From: Streptomyces sp. CB01373
Lineage (GTDB): Bacteria; Actinomycetota; Actinomycetes; Streptomycetales; Streptomycetaceae
Length of the DNA: 64,000 nucleotides
Reading direction: 5' to 3'
Assembly: GCF_002803075.1 (NCBI RefSeq)
Contig: NZ_NNBK01000003.1
Coordinates: 372,001-436,000 of the forward strand
How positions within the stretch are numbered: position 1 is the first letter of the stretch; each line of letters opens with the position of its first letter. The position numbers were made by a program, and so were the translations under genes. The notes beneath the pieces were generated by a model, which did not search any database, was not told the DNA's origin, and worked only from the letters and a program-made list of their open reading frames with translations. Below, one piece after another: positions 7,300-15,848 of the stretch.

Positions 7300-8535
7300 A
7301 TGACGGAGCAGCGCGTACGCCGGGGCGGCCCGCCGCAGTGGTGGCGGCACGGCCCCCCGTGGTGGCACCGTGCCGCCGACGAGGAGGCGGAGCCCGGCCG
7401 TCATCGGCCGTGGCTCTCCACCGCGCTGTTCACCGTCTTCGTGCTGGTCGGCACCCACTTCTCTGCCCACAACCAGCACGGCCACCGGGAGCCCCTGGAC
7501 GCCTTCGGGCTCGCGTTGCTGCTCGTGACCTCGGGGATGCTGCTGTGGCGCAAGCGGTATCCGGCGTTCGTGGTGTGCGGCACGGCCGCGACCACCCTCG
7601 TCTACTACGCCGCCGGATACCCGTACGGACCCGTCTTCCTGGCCGTCGTGGTCAGCTGCTTCAGCGCCGTCGTCGCCGGGCACCGCAGGGCCGCGTGGAC
7701 GGCGCTGGGCACCCTGTGGGCCGCCCACGCGCTGATCTCGCTCTGGCTGTACCGATGGTTGCCCCCGCCCGGGGACACCGCCGCCTCCTGGGGACAGGAA
7801 CTGGCCGTCGCCACCTGGGTGGTGGCCGTCGTCGCGGTCTCGGAGCTGGCCCGTGTGCGCCGCGAGCAGTGGGCCAAGGAACGCGCCGAGCGCGCCCAGG
7901 CATCCCGGCGGCGGGCCGACGAGGAACGGCTGCGGATCGCCCGCGAGCTGCACGACGTCCTCGCGCACAGCATCTCCGTCATCAACGTCCAGGCGGGCGT
8001 CGGCCTCGCCCTGCTGGACACCGACCCGGAGCAGGCGCGAACGGCGCTGGCCACCATCAAGGCGGCCAGCAAGGAGGCGCTGGGGGAGGTGCGTCAGGTG
8101 CTCGACACCCTGCGTACCCCCGGTGACGCCCCCCGTGCTCCGGCGCCGGGCCTCGGCCGGCTGTCCGAGCTGGTGGACCAGGCGGCGACAGCCGGGCTCA
8201 CCGTCGAGGTGCAGGGGGCGCCGCCGCGGCTGCCACCAGGCACGGACCTCGCCGCCTTCCGCATCGTTCAGGAGGCGCTCACCAACGTCGTACGCCACTC
8301 GGGATCGCGGCACGCGCGCGTGCTCCTCGGCCACGACCGCCGCGCGCTGCGGCTGCGCGTCGACGACGACGGGCCCGCCACCGGGGCGGACGCCGGCGGC
8401 AGCGGCAACGGCCTGGCCGGGATGCGGGAGCGGGCCGCCGCGCTCGGCGGCACCATCGACGCGGGCGCGCGCCCCGACGGCGGCTGGCGGGTGCTGGCCG
8501 TACTGCCCCTGACGACCGAGGAGGAGAACCGGTGA
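7300..8535 (+). CDS. NarL/DesK-type sensor histidine kinase
   Basis: A 411-residue membrane kinase. After a charged, Trp-rich cytoplasmic start there are about five or six hydrophobic segments (residues 38-52, 68-82, 88-106, 110-127, 133-150, 165-182), then a coiled linker. The HisKA_3 dimerisation box ARELHDVLAHSISVI follows with phospho-acceptor His218. The ATPase domain has the N-box QEALTNVVRHS (Asn329) and the G-box GNGLAGM near 370. It lacks a large extracellular domain, so it may sense membrane state or a neighbouring transporter. It overlaps the response regulator by four bases (GTGA), so the two are translated together. Confidence 0.9.
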   Translation: MTEQRVRRGGPPQWWRHGPPWWHRAADEEAEPGRHRPWLSTALFTVFVLVGTHFSAHNQHGHREPLDAFGLALLLVTSGMLLWRKRYPAFVVCGTAATTLVYYAAGYPYGPVFLAVVVSCFSAVVAGHRRAAWTALGTLWAAHALISLWLYRWLPPPGDTAASWGQELAVATWVVAVVAVSELARVRREQWAKERAERAQASRRRADEERLRIARELHDVLAHSISVINVQAGVGLALLDTDPEQARTALATIKAASKEALGEVRQVLDTLRTPGDAPRAPAPGLGRLSELVDQAATAGLTVEVQGAPPRLPPGTDLAAFRIVQEALTNVVRHSGSRHARVLLGHDRRALRLRVDDDGPATGADAGGSGNGLAGMRERAAALGGTIDAGARPDGGWRVLAVLPLTTEEENR

Positions 8536-9197
8536 TACGGGTACTGCTGGCCGACGACCAGTCGCTGGTACGGGCGGGCTTCAAGGCGCTGCTCGACGCC
8601 CAGCCGGACATCGAGGTCGCCGGGGAGGCCGCGGACGGGGAGGAGGCCCTGCGCAAGGTGCGCGAGCTGAGCCCCGACGTGGTGCTCATGGACATCCGCA
8701 TGCCGCTGCTCGACGGACTCGCCGCGACCCGCCGCATCACCGGCGAGCCGCGGCTGAAGGACGTCAAGGTCGTCATGCTCACCACCTTCGAGCTCGACGA
8801 GTACGTCTTCGAGGCGATCCGCTCGGGTGCCTCCGGCTTCCTGGTCAAGGACACGGAACCCGACGAACTCCTGCGCGCGGTACGGGCGGTGGTCGACGGC
8901 GACGCCCTGCTCTCTCCCGGCGTGACGCGGCGCCTGATCGCCGAGTTCGCCGCCCGCTCCAAGGAACCGGCCGCCGCCGGCGCCCTCGCTCAGCTCACCG
9001 AACGCGAACGCGAGGTGATGGCCCTGGTCGGTATCGGCCTGTCCAACGAGGAGATCGCCCGCCGCCTCGTCGTCAGCCCCCTGACCGCCAAGACCCACGT
9101 CAGCCGCACCATGGTCAAACTCGGCGCCCGCGACCGTGCCCAACTGGTCGTCCTGGCCTACGAATCGGGCCTCGTACGCCCGGGCTGGCTGGGCTGA
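8532..9197 (+). CDS. NarL/LuxR-type response regulator
   Basis: A 221-residue regulator. The receiver domain has Asp8/Asp9, phospho-acceptor Asp54 in VVLMDIRMP, and the conserved Lys in VKDTEPDEL. The C-terminal LuxR helix-turn-helix (about 155-205) has the motif LTEREREVMALV and the recognition part SPLTAKTHVSRTMVKLGARDR. It is the partner of the upstream kinase. It probably binds the GTAC-bounded palindrome upstream of its own operon and possibly those upstream of the ABC operon near 20 kb; that is inference. Confidence 0.92.
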   Translation: MIRVLLADDQSLVRAGFKALLDAQPDIEVAGEAADGEEALRKVRELSPDVVLMDIRMPLLDGLAATRRITGEPRLKDVKVVMLTTFELDEYVFEAIRSGASGFLVKDTEPDELLRAVRAVVDGDALLSPGVTRRLIAEFAARSKEPAAAGALAQLTEREREVMALVGIGLSNEEIARRLVVSPLTAKTHVSRTMVKLGARDRAQLVVLAYESGLVRPGWLG

Positions 9198-9571
9198 CCA
9201 CCCGCAGCGGCGCGCGGCGGCTCGTCGGCGCCGTCCATGCGGAGGCCATCCTGAACGTGTCCGGGGCGCCGCCGCGAGCGGCCTCGGCGTCGCCCCCGGG
9301 CGAGGTGGGGCGGCGGGTGCGGGGCCTGCGGCCCGGCTGCGCACCGTGCCCGCGCCACGGCAGCCGCCGTGCCCCCCGGGCACGCCGGAGCCCCGGTGCC
9401 GGGCCCGTCCGCTCGGCGTGGGTGCCGGTCCGGCGGCAGGCCCGGGCGGGAGGGTGCGCCGCGGTCTCCGTCGGAGGCAACTGCACTGGACCGGCGTAGG
9501 TCGCGTTGCGATACTCCATTCGGCGGGTTGGGCTGGAAGGTGACTCATTGCCCACGTTCCGGACGGCGATC
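9198..9571. other. Intergenic region before the HSP100 gene
   Basis: These 374 bases contain open frames on both strands, but none has a recognisable domain or a good start. A nested hairpin lies at 9346-9383. The last 60 bases (around TTGCGATAC at 9504-9512) are less GC-rich and probably hold the promoter of the HSP100 gene. I did not see a CIRCE or HAIR-type heat-shock operator. Confidence 0.4.
9346..9383 (+). terminator. Nested hairpin, possible terminator of the two-component operon
   Basis: GTGCCCG (9346-9352) pairs with CGGGCAC (9377-9383) around an inner stem CACGGC/GCCGTG with a four-base loop. It is 149 bases downstream of the response regulator stop, which is rather far, so the role is uncertain. 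Confidence 0.35.
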
Positions 9572-12082
9572 ATGACGATGTCCCCTTTCGGCGCCTCCTT
9601 CGGCGGCCCGGACCCGTTCTCCGAGATCCTCAACCGTTTCTTCGGCATGACGCCGGGCGCGGCGCCCCCGCAGGTGCAGCGGGTGCCGATCGGACGGCTG
9701 CTGACCGACTCCGCGCGCGAGCTGATCAACCAGGCCACCGGGCGGGCGGCCGCGGACGGCAGCTCCGACCTGGACACCGAGCACCTGCTCTGGGCGTGCA
9801 CACAGGTGGAGCCGGCCCGCGGCCTGCTCGCCCAGGCCGGAGCCGACCCGGACCGCCTCGGCGCGGCCCTCGCCGAGGCGCTGCCCGGCGAGAGCGGCAT
9901 CCCCTCCGCGCAGCCCGGCCTCACCCCGGCCGCCAAGCGGGTGCTGCTGCGCGCCTACGAGCACTCCCGGGCGGCCGGAGTGTCGTACATCGGCCCCGAG
10001 CACATCCTCGGCGCGCTGCTGGACACCCCGGGCGCCGCGGCGGCACGTGCCCTCAGCGCCCACGGCATCGAGACGGACCAGCTGCGCCGCAGCGCCGACA
10101 CCGCCTCCCGCCCCGACACGGCACCCGGCGGCGCCGAACCCCCGAGCAACACCCCGACCCTGGACCAGTACGGACGAGACCTGACCGAGGAGGCCCGTGC
10201 CGCGAAGCTGGACCCGGTGGTGGGGCGGGCCGCGGAGATCGAGCAGACCGTCGAGGTCCTCTCCCGCCGCACGAAGAACAACCCCGTGCTGATCGGCGAG
10301 CCCGGCGTCGGCAAGACCGCGATCGTCGAGGGGCTGGCCCAGCGCATAGTCAACGAGGACGTGCCGAAGACCCTGGAGAACAAGCGCGTGGTCGCCCTGG
10401 ACCTCACCGGCCTGGTGGCGGGCGCCCAGTACCGGGGCCAGTTCGAGGAGCGGCTGAAGAACGTCATCGACGAGGTCAAGGCGGCCTCCGAGTCGACGAT
10501 CCTGTTCCTGGACGAACTGCACACCGTCGTCGGCGCCGGTGCCACCGGCGAGGGCGCCATGGACGCGGGCAACATCCTCAAACCGGCCCTCGCCCGTGGT
10601 GAGCTGCACGTCGTCGGCGCCACCACCCTCGACGAGTACCGGCGGTACGTGGAGAAGGACGCCGCCCTGGAGCGCCGCTTCCAGCCCGTCATGGTGCCCG
10701 AGCCGAGCGTCGAGGAGACCGTGCAGATCCTGGAGGGGCTGCGCGACTCCTACGAGGCCCACCACCAGGTCCGCTACAGCGACGACGCCCTCGTCGCCGC
10801 GGCAGAGCTGTCGGACCGCTACGTCACCGACCGGTTCCTGCCCGACAAGGCCATCGACCTGCTCGACCAGGCCGGCGCCCGGGTGCGCCTGCGGTCCCTG
10901 GGCCGGTCCACCGAGGTCGTCGAGCGCGAGGACCGGCTGGCCAAGCTGCGCCGCGAGAAGGACCAGGCCGTCGCCGCGGAGGCCTTCGAACGGGCCTCCG
11001 AGATCAAGGACCGGATCGCCGAGGCGGAGACGGAACTGGAGGGGCTCGCCGAACGCCGCGAGGGCGTGCTTGAGGTGACCGTCGACGACATCGCCGACGT
11101 GCTGTCCCGGCGCACCGGCATTCCCGTCGCCCAGCTCACCGAGAGCGAGAAGCAGCGGCTGCTGAAGCTGGAGGACGCACTGCACTCACGGGTCGTCGGC
11201 CAGGACGAGGCCGTGACCGCGATCGCGCAGGCGGTGCGCCGCAGCCACGCCGGCATGAGCGACCCCAACCGGCCCGTCGGCTCCTTCCTGTTCCTCGGCC
11301 CCACAGGGGTCGGCAAGACCGAACTGGCCAAGGCGCTCGCCGAGCTGCTGTTCGGGGACGAGGACCGGATGGTCCGCTTCGACATGAGCGAGTTCCAGGA
11401 GAAGCACACCGTCTCCCGGCTCGTCGGGGCCCCTCCCGGCTACGTCGGCCACGAGGAGGCCGGCCAGCTCACCGAGAAGGTGCGCCGCCAGCCCTACAGC
11501 GTGCTGCTCTTCGACGAGGTGGAGAAGGCCCACCCGGACGTCTTCAACACCCTGCTCCAGGTCCTCGACGACGGCCGCCTCACCGACGCCCAGGGCCGTA
11601 CCGTCGACTTCCGCAACACCGTGGTCATCATGACCTCCAACATCGGCGCGCAGCGGATCCTCGTCCACCACGGGAACGTCGCCGCGATCAAGGACCAGTT
11701 GATGGAGGATCTGCGCGCACGGTTCCTGCCGGAGTTCCTCAACCGCATCGACGACATCATCATCTTCCACGGCCTCAGCGAGGACGACCTCGGCCGGATC
11801 CTGGACCTGCTCCTCGACCACAGCCGCCGGCGCGTGCGCGCGCAGGGCCTGGACCTGGAGGTCACCGACGCCGCGAAGAAGCTGCTGATCGCCCACGGTC
11901 ACCAGCCCGAGTTCGGCGCCCGTCCGCTGCGCCGCACCATCCAGTCCGAACTCGACAACCGCATCGCCTCCCTGCTGCTGAGCGATTCGGCCGACCCCGG
12001 TGACACGATCGTCGCGGACGTCGTGAAGGACGCCCTGGTCTGCCGGGTCGAACACCCGGAGGTGCCCGGCCGGATGACCTGA
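9572..12082 (+). CDS. HSP100 (Clp) AAA+ unfoldase, ClpC-like without an obvious ClpP loop
   Basis: About 836 residues. The N-terminal Clp repeats span about 40-180. AAA-1 has Walker A GEPGVGKT (242-249) and Walker B LFLDELH (near 311-317). A short middle segment (about 450-495) resembles a UVR motif. AAA-2 has Walker A GPTGVGKT (576-583) and LFDEVEKAH. The short middle places it near ClpC/ClpE rather than ClpB. However, after TSNIGAQR the sequence goes straight to [12 protein letters not shown], with no LGF-type ClpP-docking loop. It may therefore remodel proteins without ClpP. The start is uncertain: a TTG at 9548 has a GGAAGG site seven bases upstream, while ATGs at 9572 and 9578 have weaker sites. 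Confidence 0.85.
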   Translation: MTMSPFGASFGGPDPFSEILNRFFGMTPGAAPPQVQRVPIGRLLTDSARELINQATGRAAADGSSDLDTEHLLWACTQVEPARGLLAQAGADPDRLGAALAEALPGESGIPSAQPGLTPAAKRVLLRAYEHSRAAGVSYIGPEHILGALLDTPGAAAARALSAHGIETDQLRRSADTASRPDTAPGGAEPPSNTPTLDQYGRDLTEEARAAKLDPVVGRAAEIEQTVEVLSRRTKNNPVLIGEPGVGKTAIVEGLAQRIVNEDVPKTLENKRVVALDLTGLVAGAQYRGQFEERLKNVIDEVKAASESTILFLDELHTVVGAGATGEGAMDAGNILKPALARGELHVVGATTLDEYRRYVEKDAALERRFQPVMVPEPSVEETVQILEGLRDSYEAHHQVRYSDDALVAAAELSDRYVTDRFLPDKAIDLLDQAGARVRLRSLGRSTEVVEREDRLAKLRREKDQAVAAEAFERASEIKDRIAEAETELEGLAERREGVLEVTVDDIADVLSRRTGIPVAQLTESEKQRLLKLEDALHSRVVGQDEAVTAIAQAVRRSHAGMSDPNRPVGSFLFLGPTGVGKTELAKALAELLFGDEDRMVRFDMSEFQEKHTVSRLVGAPPGYVGHEEAGQLTEKVRRQPYSVLLFDEVEKAHPDVFNTLLQVLDDGRLTDAQGRTVDFRNTVVIMTSNIGAQRILVHHGNVAAIKDQLMEDLRARFLPEFLNRIDDIIIFHGLSEDDLGRILDLLLDHSRRRVRAQGLDLEVTDAAKKLLIAHGHQPEFGARPLRRTIQSELDNRIASLLLSDSADPGDTIVADVVKDALVCRVEHPEVPGRMT

Positions 12083-12112
12083 TGAGGCAGGCCGGCGCGG
12101 GGACGGCCGGGG

Positions 12113-12685
12113 TCAGCCCTTGGCGCGGCGCCCGCTGCGGCGGGGCGCCGGATCCGCGCCGTCCAGCAGCGACCGGCGGCGTTGTTCGCCGTGCTCCTCG
12201 ACCTGGAGGACCACACGGCGCAGCATCTCCGCCAGACTCCGGCACTCCTCGCCGCTCAACCGCGAGGTGACGAAGGCCTCTTCCTCGTTGAACTCGGGGA
12301 AGACCCGGCTCATGAACTGCTCGCCCTCGGCGCTGAGCGACAGCAGGACGAGCCGGCCGTCGGTGGGGTGCCCGGTGCGGCGCAGCAGCCCGCGCGACTC
12401 CAGCGTGCGGGAGACGCCCGTCAGGGTGCCCTTGGAGATGCCGGCCTCCTCGGCCACGTGCCGGGTCTCCGACTCGCCCCACACCCAGACCACCCACAGC
12501 ACGACGAACGCGGTCCAGGTCAGGTCCGAGCCGCGCAGCACCGAGTTCTCCAGGTGCTGGCGGACCGCGGAGGCGGCCCGGTGGATGCCGGCGACCGCCG
12601 CCATCTGCTCCCGTCGCAGGTGGATGCCGCCGAGCTTGGCCTGCGCGAGCCTCTCCGCGTCGGTGATGGAACGGTGGCCGGGCAC
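12113..12685 (-). CDS. MarR-family regulator
   Basis: About 190 residues with a winged helix-turn-helix. Visible parts are TWTAFVVLWVVWVWGESETRHVAEEAGISKGTLTGVSRTLESRGLL (DNA-binding helices) and HPTDGRLVLLSLSAEG (the wing with the conserved Asp-x-Arg). It would be a dimeric repressor or activator responding to a small phenolic or similar ligand. The start is uncertain. I chose the GTG at 12685 because GAGGGAG precedes it by five bases; a TTG at 12757 has no ribosome binding site. It is convergent with the HSP100 gene and no adjacent target is obvious. Confidence 0.8.
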   Translation of the reverse strand: MPGHRSITDAERLAQAKLGGIHLRREQMAAVAGIHRAASAVRQHLENSVLRGSDLTWTAFVVLWVVWVWGESETRHVAEEAGISKGTLTGVSRTLESRGLLRRTGHPTDGRLVLLSLSAEGEQFMSRVFPEFNEEEAFVTSRLSGEECRSLAEMLRRVVLQVEEHGEQRRRSLLDGADPAPRRSGRRAKG

Positions 12686-12813
12686 GGGCACTCCCTCGCT
12701 CTGAATCGCGGGAACCCGGCGGATCGGCGTGCCGTCCGTCGGGTCATTCGGGCTCAACGTGTACGGCGATCAGTTCCGGGGCGAGGCGGCCTTCCCCCGT
12801 CCTCCACCCGCCG

Positions 12814-13386
12814 TCAGCCGGTCTTCCATCCCCAGGGCGTGTCCACGCGCGCCCACTCCTCGTCCCACTGGGCGAAGCGCCGGCGGTCGAGCCGGATCCG
12901 GGCCAGCTTGGCACCGCCGATGACGACACCCGCGGTGGTCGTTCCCGCCCAGAGGCCGCCCAGGGTCGTCTGGAAGGCGATGTCGGCAGGTGAGGCCGGC
13001 GGCGGCGCCGGCATGTCCCGCCCGTTCGTCCACACCGTGACGTGGTCGCCGGGTGCCGCGGAGACCGGGACCCTGGTCCGGCCCGTGTGCGACGAGCCGT
13101 CCGCGTCGGTCCAGCGGACCGTCCCCCACCCCAGGACGCTGCCCACCGGCCGGACCGCCCCGCGGGCAGCCTCCTGTGTCACCACGGCCCGCACCGAGTG
13201 GGTGTCGGCGCGGACCCGCTGCGCGGCCTGCTGCATCGCGCCCGCCGTCAGCACGCCCGCGAGGACACCGCCGGCCACGGCCAGGACCCAGGCGACGAGC
13301 AGGATCCACGCCTCGACCACGTCACTGGTGCGCCTGAGCGGATTGCGCCGCCAGCGCCACAGCCACACTCCCGCACGACGTGCCAC
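12814..13386 (-). CDS. Rv1733c-like membrane protein (copy 1)
   Basis: About 190 residues with two membrane segments: one near residues 22-48 after a WRWRRNPLRR motif and one near 135-155. Between them is a roughly 80-residue extracytoplasmic part with TVRWTDADGS and PGDHVTVWTN. This is the layout of actinobacterial Rv1733c-family proteins, whose function is unknown. I chose the GTG at 13386, which follows a GAGGGGG site; a GTG at 13395 is the alternative. A paralogue with the same layout is at 32138-32737. Confidence 0.72.
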   Translation of the reverse strand: MARRAGVWLWRWRRNPLRRTSDVVEAWILLVAWVLAVAGGVLAGVLTAGAMQQAAQRVRADTHSVRAVVTQEAARGAVRPVGSVLGWGTVRWTDADGSSHTGRTRVPVSAAPGDHVTVWTNGRDMPAPPPASPADIAFQTTLGGLWAGTTTAGVVIGGAKLARIRLDRRRFAQWDEEWARVDTPWGWKTG

Positions 13387-13616
13387 CTTCGACACCCCCT
13401 CGTGAGCATCGACGGTCCCTACTGCCAGTGTCCCCCCCAGAGGCGGTCCAAGGCCTGCGGGGAGCCCGGAAAGGGACGGCCGGGGCCGGTGACACGGCCC
13501 TCGTGGGACCGTCGTGGAACGCACGGCCGAGGGCCGCGCCGGGCCTTTCGGACACGGATCGGTTAAGGCTTTCTCACCGGGCCGTTGCCGTACGGTGAGC
13601 ACGCCATGATGGAACC

Positions 13617-13997
13617 ATGACGCTCGCCGCGCGCGCTCTCGCCCAGCTGGCAACCTGGCCGGACCTCTCGGAGGCGGTGCCGAGCTGCGGCAACGGGCAG
13701 GCGCTCAGCTCGGCGGGCGGGGAGATCGCCCACTTCCACTCCGGCCGGGACGTCGACCTCCGTCTGACCGTCAGGGCGATCCGCCGCCTGGAGCGCGACC
13801 TGCGGCGCTTCGCCGCGGTCCGCGTCGTGCCGGGCTCCTCGTGGGTGACGGTCCGCCTCGACGGCTCGGCCGACGTCGATCTGCTGATGAGTCTGACGAG
13901 CGTGGCGCTCAAGGCCCAGCAGGGGCCGCCGGACGACGGCCGGACCACCCCCTGCGGCTGCAACGACGTCCGAGGCGTGGGCTTCGTGCGGCTGTGA
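13617..13997 (+). CDS. Luciferase-domain (DUF5519-like) small protein
   Basis: A 126-residue cytoplasmic protein resembling the small 'luciferase family' proteins common in Streptomyces. It has SCGNGQALSSAGGEIAHFHS, then RDVDLRLT and GSSWVTVRLD. Despite the name, no light-producing or other activity is established for this bacterial family. The ATG at 13617 is the only reasonable start. A CATGAT hexamer seven bases upstream suggests a leaderless transcript. It ends 22 bases before the convergent DeoR gene. Confidence 0.62.
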   Translation: MTLAARALAQLATWPDLSEAVPSCGNGQALSSAGGEIAHFHSGRDVDLRLTVRAIRRLERDLRRFAAVRVVPGSSWVTVRLDGSADVDLLMSLTSVALKAQQGPPDDGRTTPCGCNDVRGVGFVRL

Positions 13998-14019
13998 TCC
14001 GGATGCGGGACCGGCGCTA

Positions 14020-14799
14020 TCAGACGGTCAGCACCCGCAGTCCCGCCTCCTCGAACGCGCGCACCGTCTCCGGCCCCGCCGCCGTGTCCGTGACCAGGGT
14101 GTCCACCGACTCGGCGGCGCAGATGCGGGCGAAGGCCCGCCGGCCCAGCTTGCTGGAGTCGGCGGCCACGACGACACGCTCGGCGCGCTCGCACAGCAGC
14201 CGGTTGACGGCGGCCTCGGCCTCGTCGTGCGCCGCCGCGCCGTGCGCGACATCGAAGCCGACCACCCCGAGCACCGCCACGTCGAGCGTGATCTGACTCA
14301 GCACCCCGTCCGCCAGCGGCCCGATGAGTTCGTACGACTGCGGCCGCGCGACTCCTCCGGTCAGCACGATCTTGAACTGGGGCCGGACGGCGAGCTCGTT
14401 GGCGATGTTGAGCGCGTTGGTCACCACGGTCAGCGCGGGGGAGCCGGCGGCCAGGTCGGCGCGCACCGCAAGGGCGCGGGCCACTTCCGTGGTCGTCGTG
14501 CCGCCGGTCAGGCCGACCGCCTCGCCGGGCGCCACGAGTTCCGCGACCGCCTTCGCGATGCGCTGCTTCTCGGAGGCGTGGCGGGCTGTCTTGTACCGCA
14601 GCGGCAGCTCGTAGGAGACGCCGTGCACCACGGCCCCGCCCCGGGTGCGGACCAGCATCTGCTGCTCGGCGAGCTGGTCGAAGTCCCGCCGGATCGTCGC
14701 GGCCGACACCCCCAGTTCGGACGCCGCGTCCTCGACGTCCAGCCGGCCGCGCTCCACGAGCAGCTCCAGCAGCGCCTTCCAGCGGGCGTCGCGTGACAT
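14020..14799 (-). CDS. DeoR/GlpR-family sugar-phosphate-responsive repressor
   Basis: A 259-residue regulator. The N-terminal winged HTH (about residues 5-58) has the family signature VSAATIRRDFDQLAEQ. The C-terminal DeoRC domain, related to ribose-phosphate isomerase, has GLTGGTTTTEVARAL (near 95-110), the TNALNIANEL stretch and VVVAADSSKLGRRAF, which form the sugar-phosphate pocket. It is divergent from a SIS isomerase-aldolase operon and should repress it until the phosphorylated substrate accumulates. It belongs to the AgaR-like side of the family by context. Confidence 0.87.
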   Translation of the reverse strand: MSRDARWKALLELLVERGRLDVEDAASELGVSAATIRRDFDQLAEQQMLVRTRGGAVVHGVSYELPLRYKTARHASEKQRIAKAVAELVAPGEAVGLTGGTTTTEVARALAVRADLAAGSPALTVVTNALNIANELAVRPQFKIVLTGGVARPQSYELIGPLADGVLSQITLDVAVLGVVGFDVAHGAAAHDEAEAAVNRLLCERAERVVVAADSSKLGRRAFARICAAESVDTLVTDTAAGPETVRAFEEAGLRVLTV

Positions 14800-14860
14800 G
14801 CGCCTTCTCCGTTCCCTCGATCCTTCGTGACCCTAACGCACCGGGACCACCTCAAGATGC

Positions 14861-14890
14861 TTGATTGTGCTCGAAATTCAGCGCTATCTT
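14861..14890 (+). promoter_or_regulatory. Promoter of the SIS-aldolase operon
   Basis: TTGATT (14861-14866) and TATCTT (14885-14890) are separated by 18 bases, an acceptable housekeeping-sigma promoter. The A/T-rich patch between them (GCTCGAAATTCAG) is a likely place for the divergent DeoR repressor to bind. Confidence 0.6.
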
Positions 14891-14928
14891 GCAGGAAAAC
14901 GCATCCGGTGCGAGCAGGAGGAGGGGCC

Positions 14929-15810
14929 GTGAGCCATGTCGAGGACGAACTGACCAGTCAGCCCGAGTGCTGGGCCCGCGTCGCGGCCGACGTCGCCGTC
15001 CACGGCCGGGCACTGCCCGCGCAGGGGGAGCGGGTCGCGATCGTCGGCTGCGGCACGTCGTACTTCATGGCCCAGGCCGCCGCCGCGCTGCGCGAGGGCT
15101 CCGGGCAGGGGGAGACCGACGCCTTCGCCGCCTCGGAGTTCCCCTGTGAACGCTCCTACGACCGGGTCCTCGCCCTCACCCGCTCCGGCACCACCACCGA
15201 AGTGCTCGACGTGCTGCGGGAGCTGAAGGGACGCACCCGCACGACGGCGGTCACCGCCGACCCCGGCACCCCCGTGATGGAAGCCGCCGACGAGATCGTG
15301 GTCCTGGACTTCGCGGACGAACGCTCCGTGGTGCAGACCCGGTTCGCGACCACCGCCCTCACCCTGCTGCGCGCCCACCTCGGCCTGCACACCGACGAGG
15401 TGGTCGTCGACGCCCGCACGGCCCTGTCCGCCCCCCTGCCCGAACAACTCCTCGCCTGCGCGCAGTTCACCTTCCTGGGCCGGGGCTGGACCGTCGGACT
15501 GGCCAACGAGGCCGGGCTGAAGATGCGCGAGGCCTCGCTGTCCTGGACCGAGGCGTACCCGGCGATGGAGTACCGGCACGGCCCCATCAGCGTCACCACG
15601 GACGGCACGGCCACCTGGATGCTCGGCCGGGCACCGGAAGGGCTCGCCGAACAGGTCCGCGCCACGGGCGGGTTGTGGATCGAGGGCGGACTCGATCCAC
15701 TCGCCGAACTGATCCGCGCCCAGCGGCTCGCCGTCGCCGTCGCCGCCGCTCGCGGCCTCGACCCGGACCGGCCCCGCCACCTCACCCGCTCGGTGATCCT
15801 CGCTCCCTGA
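14929..15810 (+). CDS. SIS-domain sugar-phosphate isomerase/deaminase
   Basis: A 293-residue protein with two SIS domains. It shows GCGTSYFMAQAAA (near 40-52), ALTRSGTTTEVLDVL (82-96) with the Ser/Thr residues that bind the sugar phosphate, and EYRHGP in the second half. These are typical of AgaS and glucosamine-6-phosphate isomerase relatives without the glutamine amidotransferase part. It likely isomerises or deaminates an amino-sugar 6-phosphate. The GTG at 14929 has a GGAGGAGG site. It heads an operon with the aldolase 38 bases downstream and is probably controlled by the divergent DeoR regulator. Confidence 0.83.
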   Translation: MSHVEDELTSQPECWARVAADVAVHGRALPAQGERVAIVGCGTSYFMAQAAAALREGSGQGETDAFAASEFPCERSYDRVLALTRSGTTTEVLDVLRELKGRTRTTAVTADPGTPVMEAADEIVVLDFADERSVVQTRFATTALTLLRAHLGLHTDEVVVDARTALSAPLPEQLLACAQFTFLGRGWTVGLANEAGLKMREASLSWTEAYPAMEYRHGPISVTTDGTATWMLGRAPEGLAEQVRATGGLWIEGGLDPLAELIRAQRLAVAVAAARGLDPDRPRHLTRSVILAP

Positions 15811-15848
15811 CGCACCGTCACCCGATCCAGCACCGGAAAGGACAGACC

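Noticed and set aside
9257..9499. Small open frame between the response regulator and HSP100 genes
   Set aside because: It is Arg/Pro/Ala-rich with no domain and no ribosome binding site, and it overlaps a hairpin.
12520..12747. Open frame starting at an ATG at 12747 as a possible start for the MarR gene
   Set aside because: That ATG is in another frame from the MarR coding sequence; its peptide shows no MarR features.
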